Source: Sipunculus nudus (Eukaryota > Annelida > Sipuncula > Golfingiida > Sipunculidae). From it: a stretch of DNA of 64,000 nucleotides. Both the position numbers and the translations under genes were made by a program. Each line of letters opens with the position of its first letter. Within the stretch, counting starts at the first letter, position 1. Location of the stretch: NCBI GenBank assembly GCA_026874595.1, contig CM049309.1:12142576-12206575 (forward strand), in the 5' to 3' direction. The notes beneath the pieces were generated by a model, which ran no database searches, had not been told where the DNA came from, and was given only the letters and a program-made list of their open reading frames with translations. This document shows positions 49,701 through 60,175 of the stretch, piece by piece.

Positions 49701-52492
49701 GTCCCTTTAATAAAACAAATATATGTTTTGACTTTAATTTATATCACATGAATACTTAATATAACTATCTATGAACAAATTTAGGTTAATTTATGACCAC
49801 AAACATGCAAAATAAAATATTTGTTTGCAACAGGTGTGCCACCACAATTCCAAGTGTTCACAGGAAACAGGGCTGTTATTCAACTAAAAGGTCACAACTT
49901 AATTGTACGATCACATCTGATTGAATTTCCACAGACCTGCAGTTGGTACCAAATGCATGAGTGGCTCTGAATAATACTGCTTATTGAATGAATATAAGAT
50001 TACGCAAGTCTCAGAAATAAAAAGGCTTCAATGATTCTTTTGCAGCCATCTCACATTTATCACACATATTGGTGAAAGAGAACTTGCGCACTCCCAGGAT
50101 GTTAGCTGTATATCCCCTGAGGCTTCCTGTCAATCCTGCCTGCCTGCAAATTGTTTTATAACTGTTATAGTGCAAAATAACTAAACTGGGATAAAATAGC
50201 CTTTCTGATGTGATTATCGTTTACAAAGTCAGCCCTGGCAAGCTGGGTGTACAAAATAGTACAAGAAATACAGATGAAACTTGTTATCAGACGATCAAAA
50301 GTGGGTGATGCATGTTTAAAATTCAGGTTGGGTGCATAATGCAATGCCATGTTTTCAGTGGTCTAATTACAATACTGTGCTCTGTGCACACCCTGGTGTT
50401 CCTGCCCAGAGAACCTAACCATACAAAGCAGCAGTTACACCAAAGTATGTCTGGGAAGACTGTAGTGTATAACCCCTACCGGAGGAGTGTACAGCAGCCA
50501 TAGGACTTTCAAGAGATCAAAGAGTCAAATTTGTAATCAAAAGATCCTGTGTGCTTTTTCGCTTGCACACTACATGACCAGGTGCTTCTGACATAGATAT
50601 GATCACCCTCTGTACACTAGCTTACAAATTTCAACACAACAACCACTCATTTTTCTGAAGCAGGTTGAAGATACTGGTGCAGACACTTACCATCTCGAGA
50701 CATTCCGAGTGCAATACATTTTTGTAGTCTACAGTACTGGCATCTATTTCTGTTGACTCTGTCAATAACACAGTTTTTGGTTCGAGGACACTGGTAATTA
50801 ACTGGTCCTGCTTGACTTCGTCTGAAGAAACCCTGAAACACAAATCATAAAAATTCCAGATCTCTGTAAAACTGTCATCATTAACATGTCAATATTTAAA
50901 AACAAAACTGGATTAATATCAGTTAACAAATCATATATATGGACTAAATAAATTAACTTAAGATGTAACAAATTTTGACTGTATCTTTCACAGATACACT
51001 TTCTTTTATGTCTGAAGTCAATAGATTGTCAAGGTCCAATATGGTTAAAAAAAAAAACAGTATTTATCTACATGAACAGTTTATTTAATAACAATATCTG
51101 AAAACACTGTACATCTTTATACAGGCAAGTAGCCGATGTTTAAAGCAATGGCCTGTAGGTGGTGACACCTACGAAATGAGGATGTCGGAAACCATATGAC
51201 TGCATATGATATGTGATTATGTTGTTAACCCTTATTTTAGGTTTAAGGATTCAAGTCATGCCTTAAAATAAGTTTGTTTAATAAATGAATAAGTAAAACA
51301 AAACTTAAAGGACTGCTTTAGCCTTAAAACACTGGTGACTCTTGCTTTACAAGTCCTCTGTGGTAGTGATACATTTCTGTTAACCTCAAACCCTCATTAT
51401 TACTGTGTTCCAGAACATAAGGTCAGTGCAATTATACACTACAATACAGAGCCAAATTGTACCAGTACCTGTATATTAAGATATATTGGTAGTGATACAA
51501 TAACAATATCTTATTGTCCAAAAGGATGCCAAACTCTATATTAAACTGACCCATAGAGCCACTTGGTGCATGTAAGGTGTATTGCTATCATCATTAGAAG
51601 AGACTTAATTGGCGACATCTCACATTAACAAGAAGCTGGTTTAGATGCATTAATCTTGATGCACATTAAGAAACATTAAATTTCATTAGGCTTGGCAATA
51701 AAAGTTAATTAGAAGAAATTTTTTTATCTTTCTAAAAATAATGAACAAAATTTGCTTGGAACAATAATATACCTCATATTAATTATCATACCAGGTATCA
51801 GATCCAGAGATCTGTACTGCAGTATGTATCATACTGAGAGATGCAATAATTGTTTACATGCAAACCTTGTAGACATTAAATGTAAGGACTACATGCCAGA
51901 TCCGGGTTGTGAGGCAGAGACAGCTTACATAAAAACTCCACATGACCAGGAATGAAGTCACCAAAATAATATCTGCAGGAAGCCAAAGCAATTAGACAAC
52001 CAACTTTGGATCACTGACAAATCTTAGGTTTCCAACCTGCATAGTGCTTTACTTCTGTGCTTCATGCAATATAACAACATCAGAGCTCAACATTAACGCT
52101 TAGCGGCTTGCCTGGGGCAAGTATAAGTTCCAGGAAATGGTAATAGGGCAACCAGAAGTGGGCTCCCACTTGCACCACCTGGCAAGGGAGTCCACCAACC
52201 TTTCCACAAAGGCCTGAATCTTAACTAATCTTAAGTTAGCCATTTACCTTTGTTTTAGGAGAAATGAAATCATATTGTCAATCAGGCTCTAAATTGAGCT
52301 GTAGTAATGTGGTTTCTGCAGATACGTGTCTGGCTTGAATTTTTTAATATTCCCAGAATAGTGTAGTTATGGGAAGGTGACACTTGTACACCTGTAATTA
52401 TCTTACCTTACATCCCTCACAGGTAATAACTCCATAATGCACACCTGAAGATTTATCACCACAAACTTTACACGGGATGACCTCTATATGAG
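37514..52492 (-). CDS. HR3: HR3/ROR-type nuclear receptor (NR1F), nine coding exons (span)
   Basis: A ligand-regulated or constitutive transcription factor of the NR1F family, which binds A/T-rich plus AGGTCA half-sites, typically as a monomer; in ecdysozoans it acts in moulting and developmental timing. Nine exons (86, 142, 145, 161, 122, 133, 108, 117 and 260 nt) join in phase with no stop, giving 424 residues from the first base pair of exon 1 to TAG. Numbering from that first residue: two C4 zinc fingers (about 8-71; P-box CEGCKG, with GFFRRSQ), the C-terminal extension [19 protein letters not shown], a hinge (about 97-180), and the ligand-binding domain (about 181-424) with signature [17 protein letters not shown] and AF-2 helix [10 protein letters not shown]. 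The DNA-binding domain reads closer to protostome HR3 ([25 protein letters not shown]) than to vertebrate ROR. The start codon exon is not identified. The intron after exon 5 contains an unusual splice-donor minisatellite. Confidence 0.93.
38413..38529 (-). CDS. HR3: HR3/ROR exon H
   Basis: 117 nt between TTTATCTACAG and GTAAGT. It encodes [20 protein letters not shown] and [18 protein letters not shown], corresponding to ligand-binding-domain helices 7-8 (family motif L-T-E-x-E-L-A-L). Entry and exit codons are both split Asp codons in phase with exons G and I. Confidence 0.95.
39056..39163 (-). CDS. HR3: HR3/ROR exon G
   Basis: 108 nt between TATTATTTCAG and GTAAGT. It encodes [20 protein letters not shown] and [15 protein letters not shown] (helix 5, beta-turn and helix 6). 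It aligns with the HR3 segment GSFELAVLRMSRYFD. Residue LCRAYD corresponds to the MCRAFN of vertebrate ROR. Confidence 0.95.
39893..40065. repeat. Dispersed 'GACCACC' repeat, copy 2 (intronic)
   Basis: It lies in the intron between exons F and G of the receptor. It has the same word order as 8,930-9,095: repeated AAGACCACC, 'CTGGCCAGTCCCATGGGTTG', then ACACAGGTTTCACTGTATA at the end. Confidence 0.65.
40150..40282 (-). CDS. HR3: HR3/ROR exon F: ligand-binding-domain signature
   Basis: 133 nt between CTTACTATTACAG and GTGAGA. It encodes [20 protein letters not shown], then [10 protein letters not shown] and [14 protein letters not shown]. This is the nuclear-receptor signature (helices 3-4) and matches HR3's [22 protein letters not shown] nearly residue for residue. 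It starts in phase 0 directly after the ATG that ends exon E. Confidence 0.97.
40720..42304 (-). repeat. 66-bp minisatellite of repeated exon edge plus 5' splice site (22 extra copies)
   Basis: Read on the minus strand, the unit is 21 nt of exon-like sequence (LERLKNM codons) ending AATATG, then GTAAGTCTAGTTACAAGAAC and further intron sequence to the next copy. Donor positions recur at 42,300, 42,234, 42,168 and so on every 66 bp to 40,844; one interval (41,640 to 41,570) is 70 bp. Of 23 donors, the first belongs to exon E. By eye 18 are GTAAGT, one GTAAGG, one GTTAGT and three GCAAGT. The most distal copies (about 40,720-40,860) are decayed. As 66 bp is 22 codons, long frames are open on both strands (for example 40,748-41,590 plus and 41,348-42,109 minus); these are by-products. 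Confidence 0.97.
42305..42426 (-). CDS. HR3: HR3/ROR exon E: start of ligand-binding domain
   Basis: 122 nt between GATTTTTGTAG and ATG|GTAAGT. It completes a split Ser and encodes [20 protein letters not shown] then [20 protein letters not shown] (helix 1 and the loop to helix 3), similar to HR3's KTISDAHARTCLFT..Y.KNM. Its last 21 nt (LERFKNM) and donor are the founder of the 66-bp array that follows. If the second or third donor is used, 22 or 44 residues of type [20 protein letters not shown] are added in frame before SHSQLW. Confidence 0.95.
42427..47010 (-). other. HR3/ROR intron between exons D and E
   Basis: A 4.6-kb intron with a 33-bp tandem repeat (44,446-44,690), a G-run near 45,400, and a diverged repeat at about 46,590-46,870 that includes a GGTGGCGCCACC palindrome. 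No additional exon was recognised. Confidence 0.6.
44446..44690. repeat. 33-bp tandem repeat, about 7-8 copies
   Basis: The unit is ACTCAAAGGCACACCTATGA followed by ATCAGTCAAACTA. Copies are near-identical and one is shortened (CTGATAGCACACC). The 11-codon frame [11 protein letters not shown] is incidental. Confidence 0.9.
47011..47171 (-). CDS. HR3: HR3/ROR exon D: hinge
   Basis: 161 nt between TTATTTCTTGCAG and GTAAGT, from a split Gly to a split Ser. It encodes hinge sequence [20 protein letters not shown] ... [10 protein letters not shown], rich in Tyr, Thr and Pro, with no structured domain. Hinges in this family vary in sequence and length, so identity rests on phase and position. Confidence 0.85.
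47622..48116. mobile_element. hAT-like non-autonomous transposon (MITE), 495 bp, with exact 8-bp target duplication
   Basis: The ends are CAGGGTTGGGGCCAGGTAC and, at the other side, GTACCCAGCCCCAACCCTG, an inverted pair with two mismatches. ATCTACAG directly flanks both ends (47,614-47,621 and 48,117-48,124). An 8-bp duplication and CAGGG termini are typical of the hAT superfamily. Both subterminal zones are packed with AGGTAC/AGGTACAGGTAC repeats and the centre is AT-rich. No transposase is encoded; a 139-codon frame over the right part is incidental. Confidence 0.88.
48239..48961. mobile_element. TA-flanked inverted-repeat element with CTACCAGTAG modules
   Basis: The left end CATGTCGGGGTAGACTACGA and the right end, read inverted (TATGTCAGCGTAGAGACTGC), align with a few mismatches and one small indel. 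Each end is bordered by TA (48,237-48,238 and 48,962-48,963). Both subterminal regions contain many copies of TCTACCAGTAGAAAC-like modules in both orientations, so the whole could fold back. The centre carries AAGTCACA-type repeats. TA flanks suggest a Tc1/mariner-type or similar target preference, but class is inferred only. Confidence 0.65.
49536..49680 (-). CDS. HR3: HR3/ROR exon C: C-terminal extension of the DNA-binding domain
   Basis: 145 nt between TTTTGTTTCAG and GTGAGT. After the split Ala it encodes [20 protein letters not shown], the extension that reads the A/T-rich flank of the response element in NR1F receptors, then hinge residues [20 protein letters not shown] and NNNQYPP, and a split Gly. 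Confidence 0.95.
49681..50690 (-). other. HR3/ROR intron between exons B and C
   Basis: A 1-kb intron; nothing else recognised. Confidence 0.7.
50691..50832 (-). CDS. HR3: HR3/ROR exon B: second zinc finger
   Basis: 142 nt between TTTGTGTTTCAG and GTAAGT. It encodes [30 protein letters not shown] and [17 protein letters not shown]. The four finger-2 cysteines (C in QCP, NC, RC, YC) are present. The boundary inside CEGCK|G and the 142-nt length match the NR1F exon structure known from vertebrates. Confidence 0.97.
50833..52406 (-). other. HR3/ROR intron between exons A and B
   Basis: A 1.6-kb intron; a diverged repeat-like stretch near 52,080-52,210. No exon recognised. Confidence 0.65.
52407..52492 (-). 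CDS. HR3: HR3/ROR exon A: first zinc finger
   Basis: 86 nt between CTTATCTCTATTTCAG and GTAAGA. It encodes (A)[19 protein letters not shown] then GVITCEGCK, with the four finger-1 cysteines and the P-box. The first codon is completed by one base from an upstream exon (phase 1). Family members carry AQIE.IPCK here, so Ala is expected. The N-terminal A/B exon(s) and start codon are not identified in the window. Confidence 0.97.
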
Positions 52493-55400
52493 CTGAAATA
52501 GAGATAAGGATAAATTAGAGATATATTGGAGATATGGACATTCTGTAGGTGGTGCACCTGCAGAGTACCCTAGAATTAAAGCAAACATAAATTTAAACAT
52601 TATGTTCTAATTTAAGAGTGTCAAACACACTATCGTAATCCACAGCACTGGTTGCTCCCTAGTTGCCCCATGGTTTACAGTGCAGTATATTCTTATTGTT
52701 TTTAAAATCACAGAGGGCAAGCATGTGACAAATTATATTTGTATTCTATACAAGTCTTGAATTTCATCTAAAGAGGCTATTTACCTTTGCCCCAAGTATT
52801 CTCAAGGGCTAGTAATCTTCATATAGGCAGTGTTCTCTTTTGCATAACTGACATAAATCCTAATTTAGTAACATACTCTCTCTGTGTCATCCAAAACAGA
52901 GCTCTCTTGTAAAATTGTTGCATATCACACAGTCATTCACAAACAGATGAAACTGCCATTTAATTGGCTGCCATGACGCCTGCAGCTTATTCACCATTTT
53001 GATATATTCTGTGCCTTGAAGGTAAATCTTTCCTCTCTACAGCTATATTTGGTTTGTGTATGTTCTATCCAGTAAACTAATCCTTTATTAATTTAATAAG
53101 AATCTGAAAAAATTTCATCCTTCCTGCAATTGTAAATCACTTGTCACTGTTACAACTGACATTATACATGAATTCAAGGCAAACACCTTAGATTCTGAAG
53201 TTTTTTTTATAACTAATTCTAGAAATTTGTTAAGTCTTTAGACAAGAATTTAAAAGTATTTATTATTATATATAAGTTATCTTGAGCCTAGCATGTATTT
53301 GCACTTGATATGCATGACAGCAGAGATTCAAATATTTATATATACAGGGACTGAAATAGATTGTATATCTTGATCTTTGCTTATCCTTTGATCTGATTAT
53401 TTCTAAAATTGAATCCCAATATGTGGTTCTGAAATAACATCACAATGAATCACACAGTTGGAGAGAAGGGAAAAAAAAGTCTGACGAAACAAGAATGTGG
53501 CTCAAGTAAAAGACTGATCTTTGCATGCTAATAAAGAATTGTACACTCTCTGTGGCCGTGACTTGAAGTTGACATTTGCATGGTTAGGTCTTCCTTTGAA
53601 GGCCATTATTGTGCAGCCAGATCACAGCTTGAGAAGTGGTACAAGTGTCACTTGGCTGGGATCTTAGCTCTGCATTCATATACCTATCTTAATATATGTA
53701 TCGAGCCAGTTATTTTAGTTTCAATGCATGTACCTGTTCAGTGGTGGATATTTACAATGATTTCAAGTGATCCCCAAACACAGGTAAACCCAACCAATGA
53801 GGCTTGGGGTGAAGCTCCCGTGTGAACAAAATATTGTGACAAGGACATCTGAAGTTACTGTCGCCTGCCCTTTTTTTATGATGGTTATAAACCCCCTTAC
53901 TCCATTCTTGCATTACACTTATCTGAGCTTTTAACCATAAAACTGTTTTTGTTGGGTGCCCTTCACAAGGGTACCAGTTTTAAAAGTTCTTAACACCGCA
54001 TTTATAGCATGGTTTTACCTTGGGCCAGCCAATCCTAACTTAGGCAAACCACTCATACTCCAAAACACTGTCAGTCACCTCCAGTAATACAGGGTGGAGC
54101 TGGTTAGATGTCATAAACAAACAAATGTTATTCACAGCTATTTTTTAAATCTGGGTGAAAATCTGTCAGGGGCAAATAATAGCTCTTGTTAAGATTAAGG
54201 TTGGGGTTTATAGTCTGATATCGCTGTTGTCAGTCTCTTGTCAAAATAAAATCTACATTCCTATTTCAAGTTCTAACAGATCGGTGTTGTGTTGCAATTA
54301 CTTAAAACAGAACTGCCACAAAACTGGTCTATTGTGATAAAATTATTTCAATGTTTATAGTTGAAAAGATTTTATATGAAAAACAAATAAAAGCACCAGG
54401 TAAGTTTGTATAGATTCAAATACTACTGACTGCATTGTTTTTTAGTAGTTTTGTCTTAAATATACAGAGTTTCTGTCTACTTTTAAGTAAAAAGTAGGTA
54501 AAAGTCATTTAAGCCCTTGTGCACAAATACCATTGTTCTAGTCTCACCTCAAATTTATTAGGTCCTTAATGATTATAAGAACCTTGTGTTGAAGAACAAG
54601 TTGTGCAATCCAGCTAACACATAAACATTTAACACAGGTAAAAACATTAACCATTCCACCCCTTCCTGGAACAGGTAGCAATGTTTTACAAGATTTCTGA
54701 CATCAACAGCATAAATGTATTCTGACTTCACAGTTAAAACCATTTGACAAGCCTGCATCCTGTGTTATAAATAAACAAACAAAGACAGACATGTCCTGTA
54801 ATAACACTCCTCCTACAGAGCCCACCCCTGACTATCAATTACTAACACCTGAGTTCACTCAATGCCAGAGTTATTTGTGGACTGGTAATCTGAAGCTGCA
54901 TTTAGCATGTTTTTCTAGCAGGAATAAAGAATGAACCATGTTTGTGATCTTTCATCATTTCCTTTTTTAGCACTTCCCTCACAGATACATGAAAGGTCCA
55001 ATCAAATCACTGTGGCATGAAATAAGCACTGGATGACCCCTTCATGATGTTTTGTAATGTTTACCTGCAAAGGTGTAAAACACATACCCTTTAACTGGTT
55101 GTACTGTGAGAGCACACTTTCCAGGAAAAGCTTGAAAGTATCCTTATACTTTAATTGCTTAGTTTAATGGTTGTATCAATAGGATATGATCCAGGTTAAT
55201 TTCAGGTATTATTAAACCTTTTTCAGTTTTAAGTGAACTGAACTTATAATTTTTGCACACCAGTACATATAATCCATTTGAATGTCAACAATCTTTCCCT
55301 TCATGAATATTCTCAGCACTGATTTAGTACTAAATACAGGGTACATCAAATGCTTTTAATATTTTATAATTTATTAATTTACGCTAAACCTACAGAAATT

Positions 55401-56857
55401 TACAATTTAATGAATGGCTTTATCTGGACAGAGTTTTCCCTGTCTCAAATAAAATGTCTGTCTTGATTATGTCTGTCTCAAATCAAAATGTCTGTCTTCA
55501 TTCTCAAATAAAATGTCTGTCTTGATTATGAAACAAGATAAATACAATCCTGTATTTAATAATACTTCTATGAATGTAATTTAAAGAATGAACATATCTG
55601 ACACTGAAAGAAATCATCTGAGGACTGGAATTGGCACATTTGAGAGAAGCCAATTTAAATCAATCTGTGAAAATTTAACAGCCCTATAGATCTTGTCAAC
55701 AATCAGTTTTAATATGCCCCCTACTCTGAGGTAAATGAAGTTTAATTAATAATCTCATCTAAATATGAGAGCTGGTTAAAAATCCTTTCAGCTTAAGGAT
55801 TTTTTCTGTGCAGTTTAATTACCAAGACAGCAGGTGGACAGTGTGTGTGGTTTTAACACCTGACTTCTGGTTTACCAGTCTCAGGACACACAGACACCCC
55901 AGTACTCAGGGGTCAGTGGTAGCAGTCAGTATCTGGGGCTGACATCATTGATAGTCCCTTGTACATCAGTGCAGGTATGTCCATCCATGAGTACAACATT
56001 ATAGGAATAATCGTCACCACATCATATCTGATTACAGAGCCAGAAAAGTGAACTTGTTTTCCCTTATGCTATTGAGTATTTCATGATGAATTTGCATATA
56101 TCCGCCAAGATAATGCATTTAAATTATATTTAATTGGTTTACCTCTGTAAATCTCAATTAAATCCTGATAGATGTGTCCCTTTATTTCAATCTTCCCTGA
56201 TTCATGTCCAGTAATCAGTGCATTAGAATTTGTAAAAACCCTTCTAACAGTTAAACTAACAAATAAGAAGACACAGGTAAAAACATGACCACCTTGGGGA
56301 GGCAATAACTGGGGGAGTTATAATTCTTTATTTGCTAAAATGATATACCGGTATTTCAAGATATGCAATTTAAAAGCCACCTTGATAAATCTTGATAACA
56401 ATCTGGGCAGATAAATTGTTCACCAGGTTACACAATATTTCCTATTTACTGTTGGCAATCTCACAAGAACCTGGCCCTGTCAAACACTCTAAAGTGCTGT
56501 GAGTGGACTGATGTGATCACAAATGAAATCATTCACTAATTGCTGTGGTATAACTTGGACTAAAGGAGCATTTATGCTGAACTTTCTCACCACATGCATC
56601 ATACATTTACAGGTGCCAGTGGGCAACCTGATTAGCAATGAAGTGGTAATGGAATCACTGCAGAAATTCAGAATAGCTTACATGGCATCAATCACACAGA
56701 TATCAGCAGTAATATATCATGTTTCATTAAATACATCAACATTACTGTATTTACAACATCAGGACCATTTGTTACAGAATCACATGTTGAGCTCTGATGA
56801 TAAATCATGTTGTGCCTGTGTGATAAATTAGAAAACAGTCAGAGACTACAGACTTAC
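52493..56857 (-). other. 5' intron or upstream region of HR3/ROR
   Basis: AT-rich sequence with a short three-copy repeat 'TCTCAAATAAAATGTCTGTC' near 55,440-55,530. No coding exon supported. Confidence 0.5.
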
Positions 56858-56882
56858 CTCCACAAGAATCATGAACAACAAC
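56858..56882 (-). CDS. Candidate 25-nt microexon upstream of the first zinc finger
   Basis: A pyrimidine-rich acceptor (CACTTTTTTCTGTG ... TGCCAG) and a consensus donor (GAG|GTAAGTCTG) bound 25 nt. It would encode VVVHDSCG and leave one G, which with exon A gives GCT (Ala), the residue expected before HIEVIPCK. Phase 0 entry is required. The evidence is only splice sites and phase; it could be chance in a long intron. Confidence 0.25.
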
Positions 56883-59800
56883 CTGGCATGTGTTACACAG
56901 AAAAAAGTGTCATAGTTCACCAACTCAATGGCTAGATCACAGGTGACTTCTCTTACAGTGAATGGCTCTCACCCTTGGCCATGATAAAAAAATATTAACC
57001 AGTCTCAATATATAGTAAAGTGTAAAATATTATGATGATCTAGATACCCTACAAAATTCAACTGGGTTGTTCCTTGGGTGTTACCTTAACCCTTACAAAA
57101 TATTACATCCAAATCTGTTCATGACTCTGTGTGTAAAATCAAAAATAAGCATATCACCCAAATAACCAATTACCATACATATAACCTCTTGGCGAGGTCT
57201 AAAACACATTTTAATTTAACAGTGCCTAAGTTAAACAGCAAACTTTACTGTTAAGTCAAAGCTACATGCAAATATGCTTCATTGCACTGCACTCACAGGC
57301 ATATTTATCTATTCAAGCTAATAACACTCCCGATACTGGGTAGTAAGTTTAACCTTTATGTACTTTCTCTACATAAGAACACATCTATAAGTATCCACAG
57401 GTGTGGGTTAAAATCATGCCTATATATCATATCACCAGACACCTGCAATAAGACATAGTCACCTGCTAATGGATTACCCTGTCACTTATGCATTTCCTTA
57501 AACATTTTTTTTTCTACCTCACCAAACCATATTAAAATATAAAGCATAGCCAGACAAATCCATACACACTTTAAAAGGTTCTTGCAAAGTTTGAAAGAAA
57601 TTGCCTGAAGTCAGACTCCCTTATTATTGTTTCCTCTGTGCTGCTATCATGCTATAATATTTACTATGCTATATTTAGCACACAAGAAAATCTGCATAAA
57701 CCTGGTAAACGCTTAGTGTGCCTATCAGCCTGTGTCTCAGCGTCTGGGACTGCTTGTGTGACAGGAAGCCTGTGTTGACCTTGAATGTGTGCCAAGGCGC
57801 TCTCACAGCTGATTCACTATTGGATAACACATAAACCCACAGCCAGACTCCATTCATATCTGGTGCATGGAGTGGGCACATATGTATGCACTCTCCATAC
57901 AGAGGTACTTGCACACCAACAAGTCCTTTGTCGTTACAACATAAGGTCTGCAGTATTGGAAGGGTTCCCTGGTAATAATGGCTGATCTGTGCGTGGGATT
58001 ATTCTGAATGGCTGTCAGTTTATACAAGGACGATTCATGCCACATACATGCATTTAGCCAAGGGGTATAATTCCAACAGACTGAATAGAGCTTGTTGTAA
58101 ACAGAAATTAATACCACCCTGGGGCTTACAATGAAGACTTTCTGCTGGCGGTTCTAATTAATTATATACTTCCTGTGGTAGTTCTAATTAATTATAGACT
58201 ACCTCTGTAATTTAATTCCAACTGACAGATCAGCTAGCTACTATAATGAGAGGCTAGAGTCTAAGTCTCATAAACAATTACACTTGACTTACAACCAGAC
58301 ACTGGCCTTGGTTCAGATCACATCTAAAGTTCTGTTCTAACAAATATTCAACATTTGTGGACTTTTTAACAGAGACCCTAAATTGCTTTTTTTAAATAAT
58401 GACAAATACTGTAAAGATTATAAATTTAAGCAAATACACAAAATTTTTCCTTGTGAAGAGAAAGTCAACATCGCATGAAATATATACAACACGACAGACT
58501 CAACCTATTGCCAGGCAACAGATGTGCCAAATTTTATATCTGAATTAATAGATACAATATATAAACTGACTACATACATTTTTTTCAAGACTGGTAATTG
58601 CCGAGTAGTGAAAATGCATGAATCTCTTGAAGGTAAACATGGTGATACTAAAATGTTAACAAAATGATGGATCATCACACTGAATATCAGTATATTATAA
58701 CACACCCATGCCAAATCTAAAACATAACTCTCCTATAAAACAAGCATATAACATGAGCACCTCATGGGTGCATAATTTGGTCATGTCTTGTGAACTCTGA
58801 TCTATGTAAATGTTAATTTGCTGAGCAATTAATTCAGGAAGAAATATTGGTTAATATTTATGAAGAGTTTCATCAAAATCAATCATATTCCTGCTAAGTT
58901 ATTGTAGTGACACCACGAAGTAGTTTGGTGACATCTGATCTCATTGAACATGTGTCAGTTTTGCCCATAATCAAATTCAGGTGAGTTTATCTATTGGTAA
59001 AAAATTATGGAAGTTTTGTAAAGATCCTTCAAACCCCTGATAAGTTATCACAGTGACCATAAATTTGGACATTGGACAGACAATGAACGGATGGACCTTT
59101 GATATACCATAATATGTCCCGTCCTCGATGGGCATAAAATAATACAATCAGCAGGCCAATAGGAATCTTAAAACTTCAATCCCTGGATCATATCCCATAA
59201 AGAAGGTTGATCCACTCCCTTATCTTCATGGGCTCTCAATACCAGTGCAAGCGACCAATCAGGTCCATTTTACATTATTATCAGGCCCAGCCTTGTCTTC
59301 TAAAGGAGTGTCAACAAATCATCCATTCTCTGAGTGTTTACCTTCAGGAGAAGACAAAGGTCTCTCGTTTATATCCACACATACCTATACTGTACTGCTG
59401 TTGCTTGTCACCAATCCCCCGTGTCTCATACACTTTAACCTCCTCTTATCTCCTAGCTGCGATCTAGAGCTATATAAATATGTTCAGTCCCCTACAATCA
59501 ACCTTACTGGCAACCTGCATTATCAGTTAGCTTGCTTACATTTTTTATCACAGGATATATAAGAGCTATTTACCAGACCTTGGCGTGCAGACATGTCCTG
59601 TGTATATTTAATCTGTCTTGGGAGTATAAATAGCATTTCCGATAGTAAAACACAAACTGGACCCTGTTTATTTTCATCTGTGACCGTGCCTGCAAACTCA
59701 ATGATGATTTCTGCCATGTCAATTGGGTTTCTAAAGCTTTTAAAGCGAACTGAAGTTTAAGTTTATCATTTGAATGATAAGTTCTGCATCCTGGTTTTCT

Positions 59801-59944
59801 TGTATAAGTTGTGGAAGATTTTCAACATACAGGTCCATTCAGCAAAGAAGAACTGAGCTCAGTTTATCAGGATAACAGATTAACAAATAAATCAGATTAA
59901 AACTAGAAATGCCTCCACCATGGGGGGGGGGGTAATATTGTGGG

Positions 59945-60175
59945 ATGCAGCCCATATTTCCAGGTTTATTCATGCCTAAGTGGCTGTACACTTTTTAATA
60001 CTCTTGGATGACGCTCCTTAATCAAGGTCATGTGCAGAATCCACACCAAAATATAACTGTTTCTTCCTTGGCCCATTCCCTAAACGTCCTGAAATCTCAA
60101 GCGATTCCATTCATGATAGCTGTTGTGAACAACACACACAAGCAGGGATGAAAGCATACCCTCCAGGCAGTGACA
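59945..60175 (+). repeat. Dispersed interspersed repeat, copy 2 of a pair
   Basis: It has the same word order as 9,419-9,650 (ATCCACACCAAA, TTGGCCCATTCCC, CCTGAAA, TTCATGA, TGTTGTGAACAA, GCATACCCTCCAGGC), with many substitutions. Confidence 0.65.

Noticed and set aside
59523-59717. 64-codon minus-strand frame (MAEIIIEFAGTVTDENKQ...) as a 5' exon of HR3
   Set aside because: A donor-like CTG|GTAAAT is present, but its phase (0) does not fit exon A (needs 1). The alternative frame that fits has a stop and no Met.
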